Assembly (NCBI GenBank): GCA_022567855.1
Contig: JADFGE010000155.1
Span: forward strand, 1-7,077
Reading direction: 5' to 3'
Source of the DNA: Planctomycetota bacterium
Lineage (GTDB): Bacteria > Planctomycetota > Phycisphaerae > Phycisphaerales > SM1A02
DNA length: 7,077 bases
Part shown: positions 1-6,570 of the stretch, in pieces
Layout of the letters: each line of letters opens with the position of its first letter
How positions within the stretch are numbered: the first letter of the stretch is position 1
Notes under the pieces: model-generated
What the model was told of the DNA's origin: nothing
Seen by the model: the letters and a program-made list of their open reading frames with translations, nothing else
The model's database searches: none
Translations under genes and position numbers: made by a program

Positions 1-804
1 GCTGCGCACAAGATGGATGAACGACAACGGTTGGACGCAGCGCACGCCAAGGACGGCATCAGCCCCAAGTATCTCATGGGGACCGACCGGTTCGGGCGCG
101 ATCTGTTCATCCGCTGTCTGACCGGAGGCGGGATCAGCCTCGGTATCGGGCTGGCGGCGGCGGCGATCGCGGTGTTCATCGGCACGATCTACGGTACGAC
201 GGCCGCCTACCTCGGTGGCCGCGTCGATGCCACGATGATGCGCATCGTGGACGTTCTCTTCGGCCTGCCGTACATCCTGCTCGTGGTGTTGCTCGCCGTC
301 GCCACTGACGGCTTTTTGCAACGCGCCGGGCGCGATCTCAGTCCCGCGCTGGGACAACTCATCAACGTCATCACACTCTTGGTCGCCATCGGCGGTGTCA
401 GTTGGCTCACCATGGCCCGGGTTATCCGCGGCCAGGTCCTCAGCCTGAAGCAGCAACCGTTCATGGAAGCCAGCCGCGCGATCGGTGCGCCGCTTCGCCG
501 CCAGTTCGTTCGTCATCTGCTGCCCAACCTGATGGGGCCGATCATTGTCTACGCCACGTTGACGGTTCCCGCCGCGATCCTGTCCGAGTCGTTCCTGAGT
601 TTCCTGGGAATTGGGGTGAAGGAGCCGCTGCCGAGCTGGGGCAACCTCGCCGCCGACGGGCTCAATGAGCTGAACATCGTGCGCGTCCGATGGTGGTTGT
701 TGCTGTGGCCGTGCCTGTTCATCGCCGTGACGTTGGTCGCGATGAACTTCCTCGGCGAACGACTGCGCGAATCATTCGACCCCAAATGGCGCACCCGCGC
801 GTAA
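1..804 (+). CDS. oppC: Peptide ABC transporter permease, OppC/DppC type (5' end outside window)
   Basis: Inner-membrane permease subunit of an oligopeptide/dipeptide-type ABC importer, partner of an OppB-type permease. The frame is open from base 1 (the codons before ATG 13 read AAHK), and the usual first membrane helix is missing, so the gene starts upstream and ATG 13 is probably internal. Numbering from that Met: the family motif GTDRFGRD is at 23-30, hydrophobic segments lie at about 40-66, 80-97, 116-136, 174-194 and 226-246, and the EAA loop that docks on the ATPase is EASRAIG...HLLPN at 152-172. The C-terminal FLGERLRESFDPK is typical of the family. It is clearly divergent from the OppC at 5090-6346, so it ends a separate operon rather than being a recent copy. 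A repeat begins right after its TAA. Substrate cannot be read from the sequence. Confidence 0.93.
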   Translation, partial: AAHKMDERQRLDAAHAKDGISPKYLMGTDRFGRDLFIRCLTGGGISLGIGLAAAAIAVFIGTIYGTTAAYLGGRVDATMMRIVDVLFGLPYILLVVLLAVATDGFLQRAGRDLSPALGQLINVITLLVAIGGVSWLTMARVIRGQVLSLKQQPFMEASRAIGAPLRRQFVRHLLPNLMGPIIVYATLTVPAAILSESFLSFLGIGVKEPLPSWGNLAADGLNELNIVRVRWWLLLWPCLFIAVTLVAMNFLGERLRESFDPKWRTRA

Positions 805-805
805 C

Positions 806-855
806 GAATGAAACCACAGATGGACACAGATAAACACTGATTGGGAAGACCGACA
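806..855 (+). repeat. Remnant CACAGATG-type repeat after oppC
   Basis: Starting two bases after the oppC stop, the sequence GAATGAAACCACAGATG is followed by degenerate CACAGAT units and then GATTGGGAAG. The same order (GAATGAAACCACAGATG, degenerate units, GATTGGGAAG) recurs at 6572-6613, downstream of the second oppC. The remaining bases to 914 hold no gene or clear hairpin that I can see. Confidence 0.75.
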
Positions 856-914
856 TTCTCCTTAGCAACCCGGGTCCGTGGCCGACGAGGATGCGTTGAT
901 CCAGCTCGTACGCG

Positions 915-1337
915 TCATGTCTGCTTGATCTCGCCTTGAGACGAGGTGCTCTCGCGTCGCCAGCCGCATTCGGGGCATTTCGTTATATCCTTTCCAAGAT
1001 CACGCAGCCAATACCCACATCGAATACACACATCAATTCCACGTTGTCGCATCAGACGCCGACCAAGCGGTACGACGCTGACTCGCTCAAGGATATGATG
1101 ACCGAAAACCCCCAGACAAATGCAGATCGTCAAGAGAAACCACATTTGCCAGAAGTTGGGGTCGTACCATACGCTGGCAAATAAAGGTAGAAGAAACACC
1201 AGGTGCATCGTCACGTAGAGCGTCTTATTCCGCCAGTTCCGCATCCACAATCTCCAAGCGCTGCGCCGTATCTCCCTTCGCTCTTTGTTGGTCAGCGGAA
1301 GATCACCATCGGAATAGTACCAATCAAATTTTCTCAC
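915..1337 (-). CDS. Small membrane protein with C-terminal zinc ribbon, hypothetical
   Basis: Function unknown. With the GTG start at 1337 the protein has 140 residues: an N-terminal FDWYYSD segment, a basic helical stretch rich in Arg and Trp (RREIRRSAWRLWMRNWRNK, about 19-38), two hydrophobic segments at about 40-57 and 63-82, and a four-cysteine zinc ribbon CIRCGYWLR...KCPECGW (Cys at 104, 107, 121, 124). I recognise this helix-TM-TM-ribbon plan from unnamed planctomycete proteins. The frame stays open to a TTG at 1521-1523 (202 codons), but that TTG and the next ~15 codons lie in repeat-derived DNA, and a promoter-like sequence sits inside the extra stretch, so I prefer GTG 1337. Spot counts give about 43-48% G+C against about 62% in neighbours, suggesting different origin or weak codon selection. 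It runs opposite to the transporter genes and is probably unrelated to them. Confidence 0.7.
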   Translation of the reverse strand: MRKFDWYYSDGDLPLTNKERREIRRSAWRLWMRNWRNKTLYVTMHLVFLLPLFASVWYDPNFWQMWFLLTICICLGVFGHHILERVSVVPLGRRLMRQRGIDVCIRCGYWLRDLGKDITKCPECGWRRESTSSQGEIKQT

Positions 1338-1406
1338 GTCACTCGATTCCGTGATTCTACAACCTATCTCTCGTCGGCTTAGTGTAGCGTACAAGCGAAA
1401 CTCCAA

Positions 1407-1435
1407 GTCATATTGAACGCAGCTGAATTTCTCAA
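1407..1435 (-). promoter_or_regulatory. Candidate sigma70-type promoter for the zinc-ribbon gene
   Basis: Read on the minus strand, TTGAGA (1430-1435) and TATGAC (1407-1412) are separated by 17 bases, close to the TTGACA-17-TATAAT consensus. A transcript would start near 1400, about 60 bases before the GTG at 1337, which favours that start over the TTG at 1523. The match is by eye in AT-richer DNA and could be chance. Confidence 0.3.
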
Positions 1436-1488
1436 GTCGATGGGACGGGAAACGGGACAGGGTTCGTTTGATCGATCCAACTTCTTCC

Positions 1489-1547
1489 CCCTCCGTGGTT
1501 TTCTGGGGCCCTGTGTGTTTCAATACGAGCGGTCAGCTATCAGCGAT
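1489..1547. repeat. Extra copy of a sub-block of the composite repeat
   Basis: The stretch reads CCCCTCCGTGG...TGTGTTTC followed by AATACGAGCGGTCAGC and GCGATC. It aligns by eye with 1675-1727 (CTCTCCGTGG...CGTGTTTCC, AAACGAGCTGTCGGCGATC). It overlaps the first ~12 codons of the longest reading of the minus-strand zinc-ribbon frame, which is why that N-terminus looks artefactual. Confidence 0.6.
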
Positions 1548-1858
1548 CGGGACGCTGCGCGTCACCCGCTAAACTAAACGGGCAGAGGCCTACTCACTGA
1601 TCCCGCCTCATGGCGCATGGCCCATCCCGCATCCCTCTCTCCTCCCATCTGTGTCCATCTGTGGTTTCTCTCTCCTCTCCGTGGTTCTCTGTGGCCGGCC
1701 GTGTTTCCAAACGAGCTGTCGGCGATCTTGAAGAAGAAAGACCGCGACCATCGGTCGCGGCTTTATGCTTGATTTGTCATCGCTCATGGCCCGTCCCTCA
1801 TCCCTCTATCCGCCCATCAGTGTCCATCCGTGTCCATCTGTGGTTTCTCCTTCCTCAG
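1548..1858 (+). repeat. Composite repeat, left inverted copy (IR-L)
   Basis: A gene-free composite element upstream of the transport operon. In order it has: a unique-looking block CGGGACGCTGCGCGTCACCC... (1548-1574, perfectly inverted at 6532-6558); TCCCGCCTCATGGCGCATGG and CATCCC-type units (1601-1640); CATCTGTGTCCATCTGTGG units (1648-1667); CCGTGGTTCTCTGTGG (1679-1694); the hairpin at 1737-1764; a second CTCATCCCTC block; and a second CATCCGTGTCCATCTGTGG array (1820-1845). The same order, inverted, is found at 6318-6558. A short duplication (TAAACTAAAC, 1570-1579) distinguishes this copy. Reading frames through it encode only repeat peptides and are not credible genes. Confidence 0.85.
1737..1764. 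terminator. Hairpin in IR-L, probable intrinsic terminator
   Basis: CCGCGACC (1742-1749), loop ATC, GGTCGCGG (1753-1760) form a perfect 8-bp GC-rich stem, extended by AAAG (1737-1740) and CTTT (1761-1764) around one bulged A. The T-run is short, so termination strength is uncertain. It lies upstream of the binding-protein gene and could stop transcription from either side. Corresponding hairpins occur at 6377-6404 and 6750-6788. Confidence 0.55.
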
Positions 1859-1891
1859 TGGTGAATTGCTATCCTACGGTCGTTCAAAGTC
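1843..1891 (+). promoter_or_regulatory. Conserved leader upstream of the binding-protein gene, candidate promoter
   Basis: These bases match 6880-6929, upstream of the next binding-protein gene: GGTTTCTCCTTCCTC, then GTGAAT, then a -10-like TATCCT (1870-1875; TATGCT at 6908-6913 in the other copy), then TCAAAGTC directly before ATG. No good -35 box is visible at normal spacing and no Shine-Dalgarno sequence precedes the ATG. If the -10 is real, the leader is only about ten bases long. Conservation may simply reflect recent duplication. Confidence 0.3.
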
Positions 1892-3784
1892 ATGCCTAAT
1901 CGATTCACCATCAAGGACCTTCTCTTCCTGCTGATCGGGCTCGTTGTTTGTCTGCTGTTGTTCTTGAACATGGTCAAGACGAATCGCGAGGTCGAGGCGT
2001 TGGCCGGCGTCGAAGAGGCGCTGCAAGATCAAGCGGCGACATTGCAAGAGTTGATCCATGCGATTGCCGATCCAACCGACGGCGCGCGCGTCATGTTTCG
2101 TGATAGCTTCCCAGCCGTCCCCACTGAAGCCCTTGCTTCGGACATCACCTTTAGCTCACCAAGTTCAGCCGTCAATCGGCGCGGACTCGATCAACAATGG
2201 CAAACCGCGCCGGATTCACAATTGCCCGCGGATTTCGCCCCGGGCGGGACGATCATCCACATCCGCAACGCCGAGCCGGCAACCCTCACGCCGTTCGTCG
2301 CGCGCGACAGTTACGCCAACGACATCCACGCCGATGTGTTCGAGAAACTGTGTTGGCGTAACCTCGAACCGCCGTTTCACTATGTCCCGGGCTTGGCGCG
2401 ATCGTGGATCGTGAGCGACGACGGCCTGGAACTCGTATTCCATCTGTTTCCCAACGCCCGCTGGTCGGACGGCAAGCCGGTCACAGCCGATGACGTGATC
2501 TTCACATTGGATCTCGTGCTCAACGAACGGGTCGATGCCCCTATGCCGCGCAGTCTGCTTGCGGACAACGTCGCAGACTACGTTGCGCTGGATCGTCACA
2601 CCGTTCGATTCCGCATGCAGCGTCCTTATTTCGATGCGGTGGGAATCTGCGGGAATCTGCTGTGGATTCTGCCGCGGCATATCTACGGCGAATTCGAGGC
2701 GGAAACGTACAACAGCCGCATCGGCGATCTTTGTGTTGGCTCCGGGCCGTGGCTGGTGGAATCCTGGGATCGAGGCCGGCAGCTCGTCTTGAAGCGCAAC
2801 GCGAACTATTGGGGACCGAAGCCCGCGCTCAACAAGCAGGTGCTTCGGTTCATCACCGGCGAGTTGGCGGAGCTGCAAGAATTCTGGGCGGGCAATGCTG
2901 ACATCATCGGGCCCACTGAGGAGCAGTGGATCGTCTACGCGGATGATCCACGTCTCAAAGAACGCGGCGAGGCGATCAGCTACTACACGCCCTTGCGCGG
3001 GTACTACTTCTTCGGTTACAACCTTCGCCTCGCGAAGTTCGCAGACAAACGAGTGCGGCAAGCGTTGACCATGCTCCTGGATCGCCAGGCGATGATCGAC
3101 ACGTTGCGCGGCGGGCTTGGGCGCATCGTCACCGGGCCGTTCTATTTCGGGTCCGATCAGTACGACACAACGATCGAGCCCTGGCCGTATGATCCCGATC
3201 GCGCCCGGCAACTCCTGGGCGAAGCGGGGTGGAGCGATACGAACGGCGACGGCGTGATTGACAATGATCTCGATGGCGACGGGGCGCGCGAGCCGTTCCA
3301 GATCAACTTCCTTGCGGCCCGTAGCAATCTCCACGAACGCTACCAACGATATGTTCAGGCGCAATTCAAGCAGGCGGGCATACAAGTCAATCTCGATCAA
3401 TTGGAATGGTCCGTCTTCGAGCAGCGCCTTGCGAGCCGCGACTTCGAGATGATCGTGATGGCGTGGACCGGCAACCCCGAGACCGACGCCTTTGCGATGT
3501 GGCATTCCAGCCAAGTCACCGACCAGGGCTCGAACATCGTCGGCTTCGTCAACGACGAGGCTGATCGACTCATCGAACAGGCGAGACAAACGATGGAGTA
3601 CGAGCCGCGCATGGAGCTGTGGCGTCAATTCCACCGGCTCCTGCACGTTGAGCAGCCATACACGTTCCTCTTCACCGGCCCGCGCCTCACGTTCATCGAC
3701 CAACGCTTCAAGAACGTCCAACGCCGTTCGCTTCGACTGTATACGAGTGAGTGGTACGTTCCCGCCGATCTGCAACGGCGCTAA
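1892..3784 (+). CDS. Membrane-anchored ABC peptide-binding protein, family 5 (SBP_bac_5)
   Basis: Extracytoplasmic substrate-binding subunit of an Opp/Dpp-type importer, 630 residues. A positively charged start (MPNRFTIK) leads into a hydrophobic helix at 10-28 and then a charged, leucine-spaced coiled-coil-like segment at 30-58, a low-complexity linker to about 115, and the binding domain to the end. Family signatures seen: PGLARSWIVSDDGLELVFHL (166-185), WSDGKPVTADDVIFTLD (191-207), GSGPW (283-287), FADKRVRQAL-MLLDRQAMID (383-403) and TGPF (414-417). The cysteine at 20 follows LVV, a poor lipobox, so a retained signal anchor is more likely than a lipoprotein. At 449-464 an aspartate/asparagine-rich DTNGDGVIDNDLDGDG stretch expands the GWxDxDGDG motif common in the family. 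ATG 1892 is supported by the near-identical start at 6930. It is the first gene of a three-gene operon, 15 bases ahead of oppB. Substrate (peptide, nickel, sugar oligomer) cannot be told. Confidence 0.93.
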   Translation: MPNRFTIKDLLFLLIGLVVCLLLFLNMVKTNREVEALAGVEEALQDQAATLQELIHAIADPTDGARVMFRDSFPAVPTEALASDITFSSPSSAVNRRGLDQQWQTAPDSQLPADFAPGGTIIHIRNAEPATLTPFVARDSYANDIHADVFEKLCWRNLEPPFHYVPGLARSWIVSDDGLELVFHLFPNARWSDGKPVTADDVIFTLDLVLNERVDAPMPRSLLADNVADYVALDRHTVRFRMQRPYFDAVGICGNLLWILPRHIYGEFEAETYNSRIGDLCVGSGPWLVESWDRGRQLVLKRNANYWGPKPALNKQVLRFITGELAELQEFWAGNADIIGPTEEQWIVYADDPRLKERGEAISYYTPLRGYYFFGYNLRLAKFADKRVRQALTMLLDRQAMIDTLRGGLGRIVTGPFYFGSDQYDTTIEPWPYDPDRARQLLGEAGWSDTNGDGVIDNDLDGDGAREPFQINFLAARSNLHERYQRYVQAQFKQAGIQVNLDQLEWSVFEQRLASRDFEMIVMAWTGNPETDAFAMWHSSQVTDQGSNIVGFVNDEADRLIEQARQTMEYEPRMELWRQFHRLLHVEQPYTFLFTGPRLTFIDQRFKNVQRRSLRLYTSEWYVPADLQRR

Positions 3785-3799
3785 GGACCGAGCTGCCTG

Positions 3800-5074
3800 A
3801 TGATCACGTACATCGTCCGGCGCATCCTCTTGATGATCCCGACGCTGCTGGGGATCACCGTGATGGTGTTTCTGATCGTGCGCTTCGCCCCCGGAAATCC
3901 GGTGGCGGCTCCAAGGGATGCCGGTGCGATCTCATCGGAATCGCGCGCCGCCGTCGAGGCCTACTACGAGAAGAAGCTGGGGCTCGATCAGCCGATCTGG
4001 CGGCAGTACTTCAACTGGTGGCGCAGTATGTTCAGCGCCCAAATCGACGCGCCGGCGTGGACGGACGAACCGGAGCCCCGGCCGATCTACATCGTGGGCG
4101 ACGCAACCGGAGCGTCCGCGGAATCGACGCGCACGCTTCTCGTCAAAGGCGCGGACGGGCAGTGGGTGCAGCTCGTCGCGATCAATACCGACGGAGCGCC
4201 GCAGGCTCGAATCGTCGGCCGACCACGTCGAGCGCAGCTTTCCGGGACGTTCATACCGCTCGATAAGCAGATCAACGAGCACGAAATTCGCCGTTATCGC
4301 TATTCCGCAACAGTATTCGCCGTCACCCTCGGCCAATCACAAACCAGCCGAACCACGGTGATGCACGAGCTGCGGCGTCGGCTGCCGATCACCTTGCTCA
4401 TCAACGTCATCGCGTTGGCGTTGATCTACGTCATTGCGATCCCGACCGGCGTGGTGATGGCGGTGAAGCGCGGCGGGCGGTTCGACGTGGGATCCAACGC
4501 GCTCATGCTGGGGCTGTGGTCCGTCCCGATCGTGCTCGCCGCAACGGTGTTCGTCGGTTACCTGACCACCGGCGGCGCAGGGCTACCGTGGTTCCCCAAC
4601 CACGGACTTTCCAGCATCGATGCCGAACGACTGCCGTTCTTCGCCTGGCTGGGCGATCGCGCGTGGCATCTTGTGCTGCCGGTGATTTGCATCACCTACG
4701 GCGGGTTCGCGTACCTCGCCAAGCAGATGCGGGCAGCCGTGCTCGACAATCTCACGATGGAGTACGTTCGCACCGCCAGAGCCAAGGGCGTGTCGGGCCG
4801 GGACGTCGTGCTTCATCATGTTCTTCGCAACAGCGTGCTGCCGTTGATCACCATGTTTGCCACGCTTCTGCCGTACCTCATCGGGGGCTCCGTCATCATC
4901 GAGAAGATATTCAACATCGAGGGCATGGGGTTGTTTACGTTTCGGGCCGTCATGAATCGCGACTACGACGTTGTCCAGGCGATGGCGCTGATCGCCGGCG
5001 TGTTGAATATGACGGGAATCCTTCTCGCGGACATCGCCTATGCCGTGGTCGATCCCCGCATCGCCTTTGAGTAG
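3800..5074 (+). CDS. oppB: Peptide ABC transporter permease, OppB/DppB type, with large periplasmic insertion
   Basis: Inner-membrane permease, partner of the OppC that follows. The N-terminus MITYIVRRILLMIPTLLGIT is typical, which fixes ATG 3800; only a weak GGA/GAG stands upstream. Membrane segments lie at about 8-28, 196-222, 232-254, 287-305, 345-367 and 395-417. The family's LGLDQPIWRQYFNW is at 60-73, but the normally nearby LG.S...RLP.TLL does not appear until 177-200. In between, residues about 82-173 form a soluble, beta-looking insertion, making 424 residues instead of the usual 300-340. The ATPase-docking EAA loop is EYVRTARAKG...HHVLRNSVLP (321-348), and the C-terminal VVDPRIAFE is standard. 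It lies 15 bases after the binding protein and 15 bases before the oppC ATG, consistent with one transcript. The oppB name is at family level only. Confidence 0.93.
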   Translation: MITYIVRRILLMIPTLLGITVMVFLIVRFAPGNPVAAPRDAGAISSESRAAVEAYYEKKLGLDQPIWRQYFNWWRSMFSAQIDAPAWTDEPEPRPIYIVGDATGASAESTRTLLVKGADGQWVQLVAINTDGAPQARIVGRPRRAQLSGTFIPLDKQINEHEIRRYRYSATVFAVTLGQSQTSRTTVMHELRRRLPITLLINVIALALIYVIAIPTGVVMAVKRGGRFDVGSNALMLGLWSVPIVLAATVFVGYLTTGGAGLPWFPNHGLSSIDAERLPFFAWLGDRAWHLVLPVICITYGGFAYLAKQMRAAVLDNLTMEYVRTARAKGVSGRDVVLHHVLRNSVLPLITMFATLLPYLIGGSVIIEKIFNIEGMGLFTFRAVMNRDYDVVQAMALIAGVLNMTGILLADIAYAVVDPRIAFE

Positions 5075-5089
5075 TGCTCGCATTTGCTA

Positions 5090-6346
5090 ATGTCAAAACG
5101 AACGAGCAATCTGAGAACAACGCCGGCCGCCGATCATGCGCGATCGCATTGGCGGTTGGTGTGGCAGAGATACCGCCACAATCGTCTTGCCGTCGCGGCG
5201 CTGTGCGTCATGGGATTGCTGGGGCTCGTGGCGATCTTCGCCCCGCTGTTGGCGAACCATCGGCCGTATGTTCTCATCAACGACGACGGTGTTCAGTTTC
5301 CGCTGTTTCGCGCTCTTGGCGTCATTGATTGGATCCTGTTGGTTGCTTTCATCGAAACGATCGCGGCGATTGTCCTGCATCGGTGTGGCGTGAAGGTTCG
5401 CCCCCTGGTGGTTGTTGCGCTGCTTGGGTTGGTGCTGATCCCACCGATCGCCGGCACGCTCAAGCATCCCGTCATTGATCTGACCGACTATCGCGCTGCG
5501 GCCGAGCAAGACGGCGCTTTCGCTCTGTTTGCGCCGATCGCACACGAAGCGACGGCGTCGCAGATCGATGCCCGCAACATGGCGCCGGGCGGGCGCGATG
5601 CGTTTGAACGTCAATCCAAAGCAGCGCCTCGGCATTGGTTGGGGACCGACGATGCCGGGGCTGATGTTGCCGCGCGACTCATCCACGCCACCCGCGTTGC
5701 GCTGGCCATCGGGTTCGTCGCCACCGGGATCGCGCTTGTCATCGGCGTCGTCTTCGGGGCGTTGATGGGATACTTCGGCGGATGGATCGACATGCTCGGC
5801 ATGCGCATCGTCGAGATCTTCATGGCCATCCCGCGCTTGTTCCTGCTGTTGATGATCATGGCTTTCATTCCACCGCAATGGAACCAATACATGCTCTACG
5901 CGATCATGGCCGTCATCGGCGCCACGTCGTGGATGGGCGGTGCTCGGTTCCTGCGGGCCGAGTTTCTGCGCCTGCGCGACCAGGAGTTCGTTCACGCGGC
6001 TCGGGCGGCGGGCTTGCCGATTCGTTCGATTCTCTTTCGCCACATGTTGCCCAACGGCATGACGCCGATCCTGGTCGATTCGAGCTTCGCGATCGCCGCC
6101 GCCATCCTGCTGGAAGCGAACCTGAGTTTCCTCGGCTTCGGCATCAAGCCGCCCGATCCGAGTTGGGGACAAATGCTCGCCCAAGCGATCGATCCCGCGA
6201 CCGGCGTGTTCCGTTGGTGGCTGGCTCTGTTTCCGGGGGTGATGATCTTCCTGACGGTGTTCTCACTGAACATCATCGGCGACGCCCTGCGCGACGCGAT
6301 CGACCCGAAGCAGGGGAGGGAAGAAACCACAGATGAACACAGATGA
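5090..6346 (+). CDS. oppC: Peptide ABC transporter permease, OppC/DppC type, with two extra hydrophobic segments
   Basis: Second permease of the operon, 418 residues from ATG 5090 (a TTG two codons upstream at 5084 is the alternative; neither has a strong ribosome site). A basic N-terminus leads to TM1 at 32-55. The expected short loop is replaced by residues about 60-180, containing two further hydrophobic stretches (78-97 and 104-122) and a soluble part. The normal core then begins with GTDDAGAD (185-192), where the family's GRD arginine is replaced by alanine. Core segments follow at about 202-227, 235-260, 265-285, 328-350 and 375-398. The EAA loop is EFVHAARAAGLP...HMLPN (299-322). After the usual C-terminal GDALRDAIDPK the frame runs into repeat DNA, which encodes the final ETTDEHR and the TGA. 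Typical OppC proteins are about 300 residues. No ATPase gene follows. Confidence 0.92.
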   Translation: MSKRTSNLRTTPAADHARSHWRLVWQRYRHNRLAVAALCVMGLLGLVAIFAPLLANHRPYVLINDDGVQFPLFRALGVIDWILLVAFIETIAAIVLHRCGVKVRPLVVVALLGLVLIPPIAGTLKHPVIDLTDYRAAAEQDGAFALFAPIAHEATASQIDARNMAPGGRDAFERQSKAAPRHWLGTDDAGADVAARLIHATRVALAIGFVATGIALVIGVVFGALMGYFGGWIDMLGMRIVEIFMAIPRLFLLLMIMAFIPPQWNQYMLYAIMAVIGATSWMGGARFLRAEFLRLRDQEFVHAARAAGLPIRSILFRHMLPNGMTPILVDSSFAIAAAILLEANLSFLGFGIKPPDPSWGQMLAQAIDPATGVFRWWLALFPGVMIFLTVFSLNIIGDALRDAIDPKQGREETTDEHR

Positions 6347-6558
6347 ACACGGATGGGCAGGAAGCGGGATGAAAAAAAAGCCGAGACCGGTGGTCGCGGT
6401 CTTTCTGGAAATTCGGATCGAAACACGGAGGGCACGGAGGGGGGAGCCACAGATGAACACGGATGGGCCGAAAGAGGGATGAGGGATGAGCCACGCGCCA
6501 TGAGGCGGGAACATCGAGTGAGAATCTACCCGTTTAGCGGGTGACGCGCAGCGTCCCG
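6318..6558 (-). repeat. Composite repeat, right inverted copy (IR-R)
   Basis: Read on the minus strand this repeats the order of IR-L: the 27-base block (6532-6558, perfect inverse of 1548-1574), TCCCGCCTCATGGCGC (6499-6514), CTCATCCCTCATCCCTC (6473-6489), a CATCCGTGTTCATCTGTGG array (6449-6467), CTCCGTG units, the hairpin (6377-6404), and a second array of three units (6327-6354). It begins inside the 3' end of oppC. Copies differ by point changes and small indels and by loss of a CTCATCCCTC block after the hairpin. Confidence 0.85.
6377..6404. terminator. Hairpin in IR-R downstream of oppC, probable terminator
   Basis: CCGAGACC (6381-6388), loop GGT, GGTCGCGG (6392-6399) pair with one mismatch, flanked by AAAG (6377-6380) and T + CTTT (6400-6404). 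It sits about 30 bases after the oppC stop and could end the operon's transcript. On the minus strand the hairpin is followed by eight T residues (from 6372-6379), a better intrinsic terminator in that direction, so it may work both ways. Confidence 0.6.
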
Positions 6559-6570
6559 AGAGCCGGCGCG

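Noticed and set aside
1610..1864. Open frame of 84 codons upstream of the binding-protein gene
   Set aside because: It lies wholly in the composite repeat and encodes repetitive Pro/Ser/Val peptides of the kind produced by CATCTGTG arrays.
1940..1951. Lipobox (LVVC) making the binding protein a lipoprotein
   Set aside because: Valine at the -1 position is not accepted by signal peptidase II in known lipoboxes, and hydrophobic sequence continues past the cysteine.
2216..3775. A 519-codon open frame on the minus strand opposite the binding-protein gene
   Set aside because: The + strand frame carries clear SBP_bac_5 motifs throughout. The antisense product has no recognisable motif, and long antisense frames are expected in GC-rich genes with biased third positions.
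5093..6184. A 363-codon open frame on the minus strand opposite oppC
   Set aside because: It is antisense to a convincing permease and gives a His/Arg/Asp/Gln-rich low-complexity product typical of a shadow frame.
1548..6558. Composite transposon or insertion sequence
   Set aside because: Inverted ends exist, but no transposase or integrase is encoded inside and no target duplication is evident. Kept only as a repeat with a finding.
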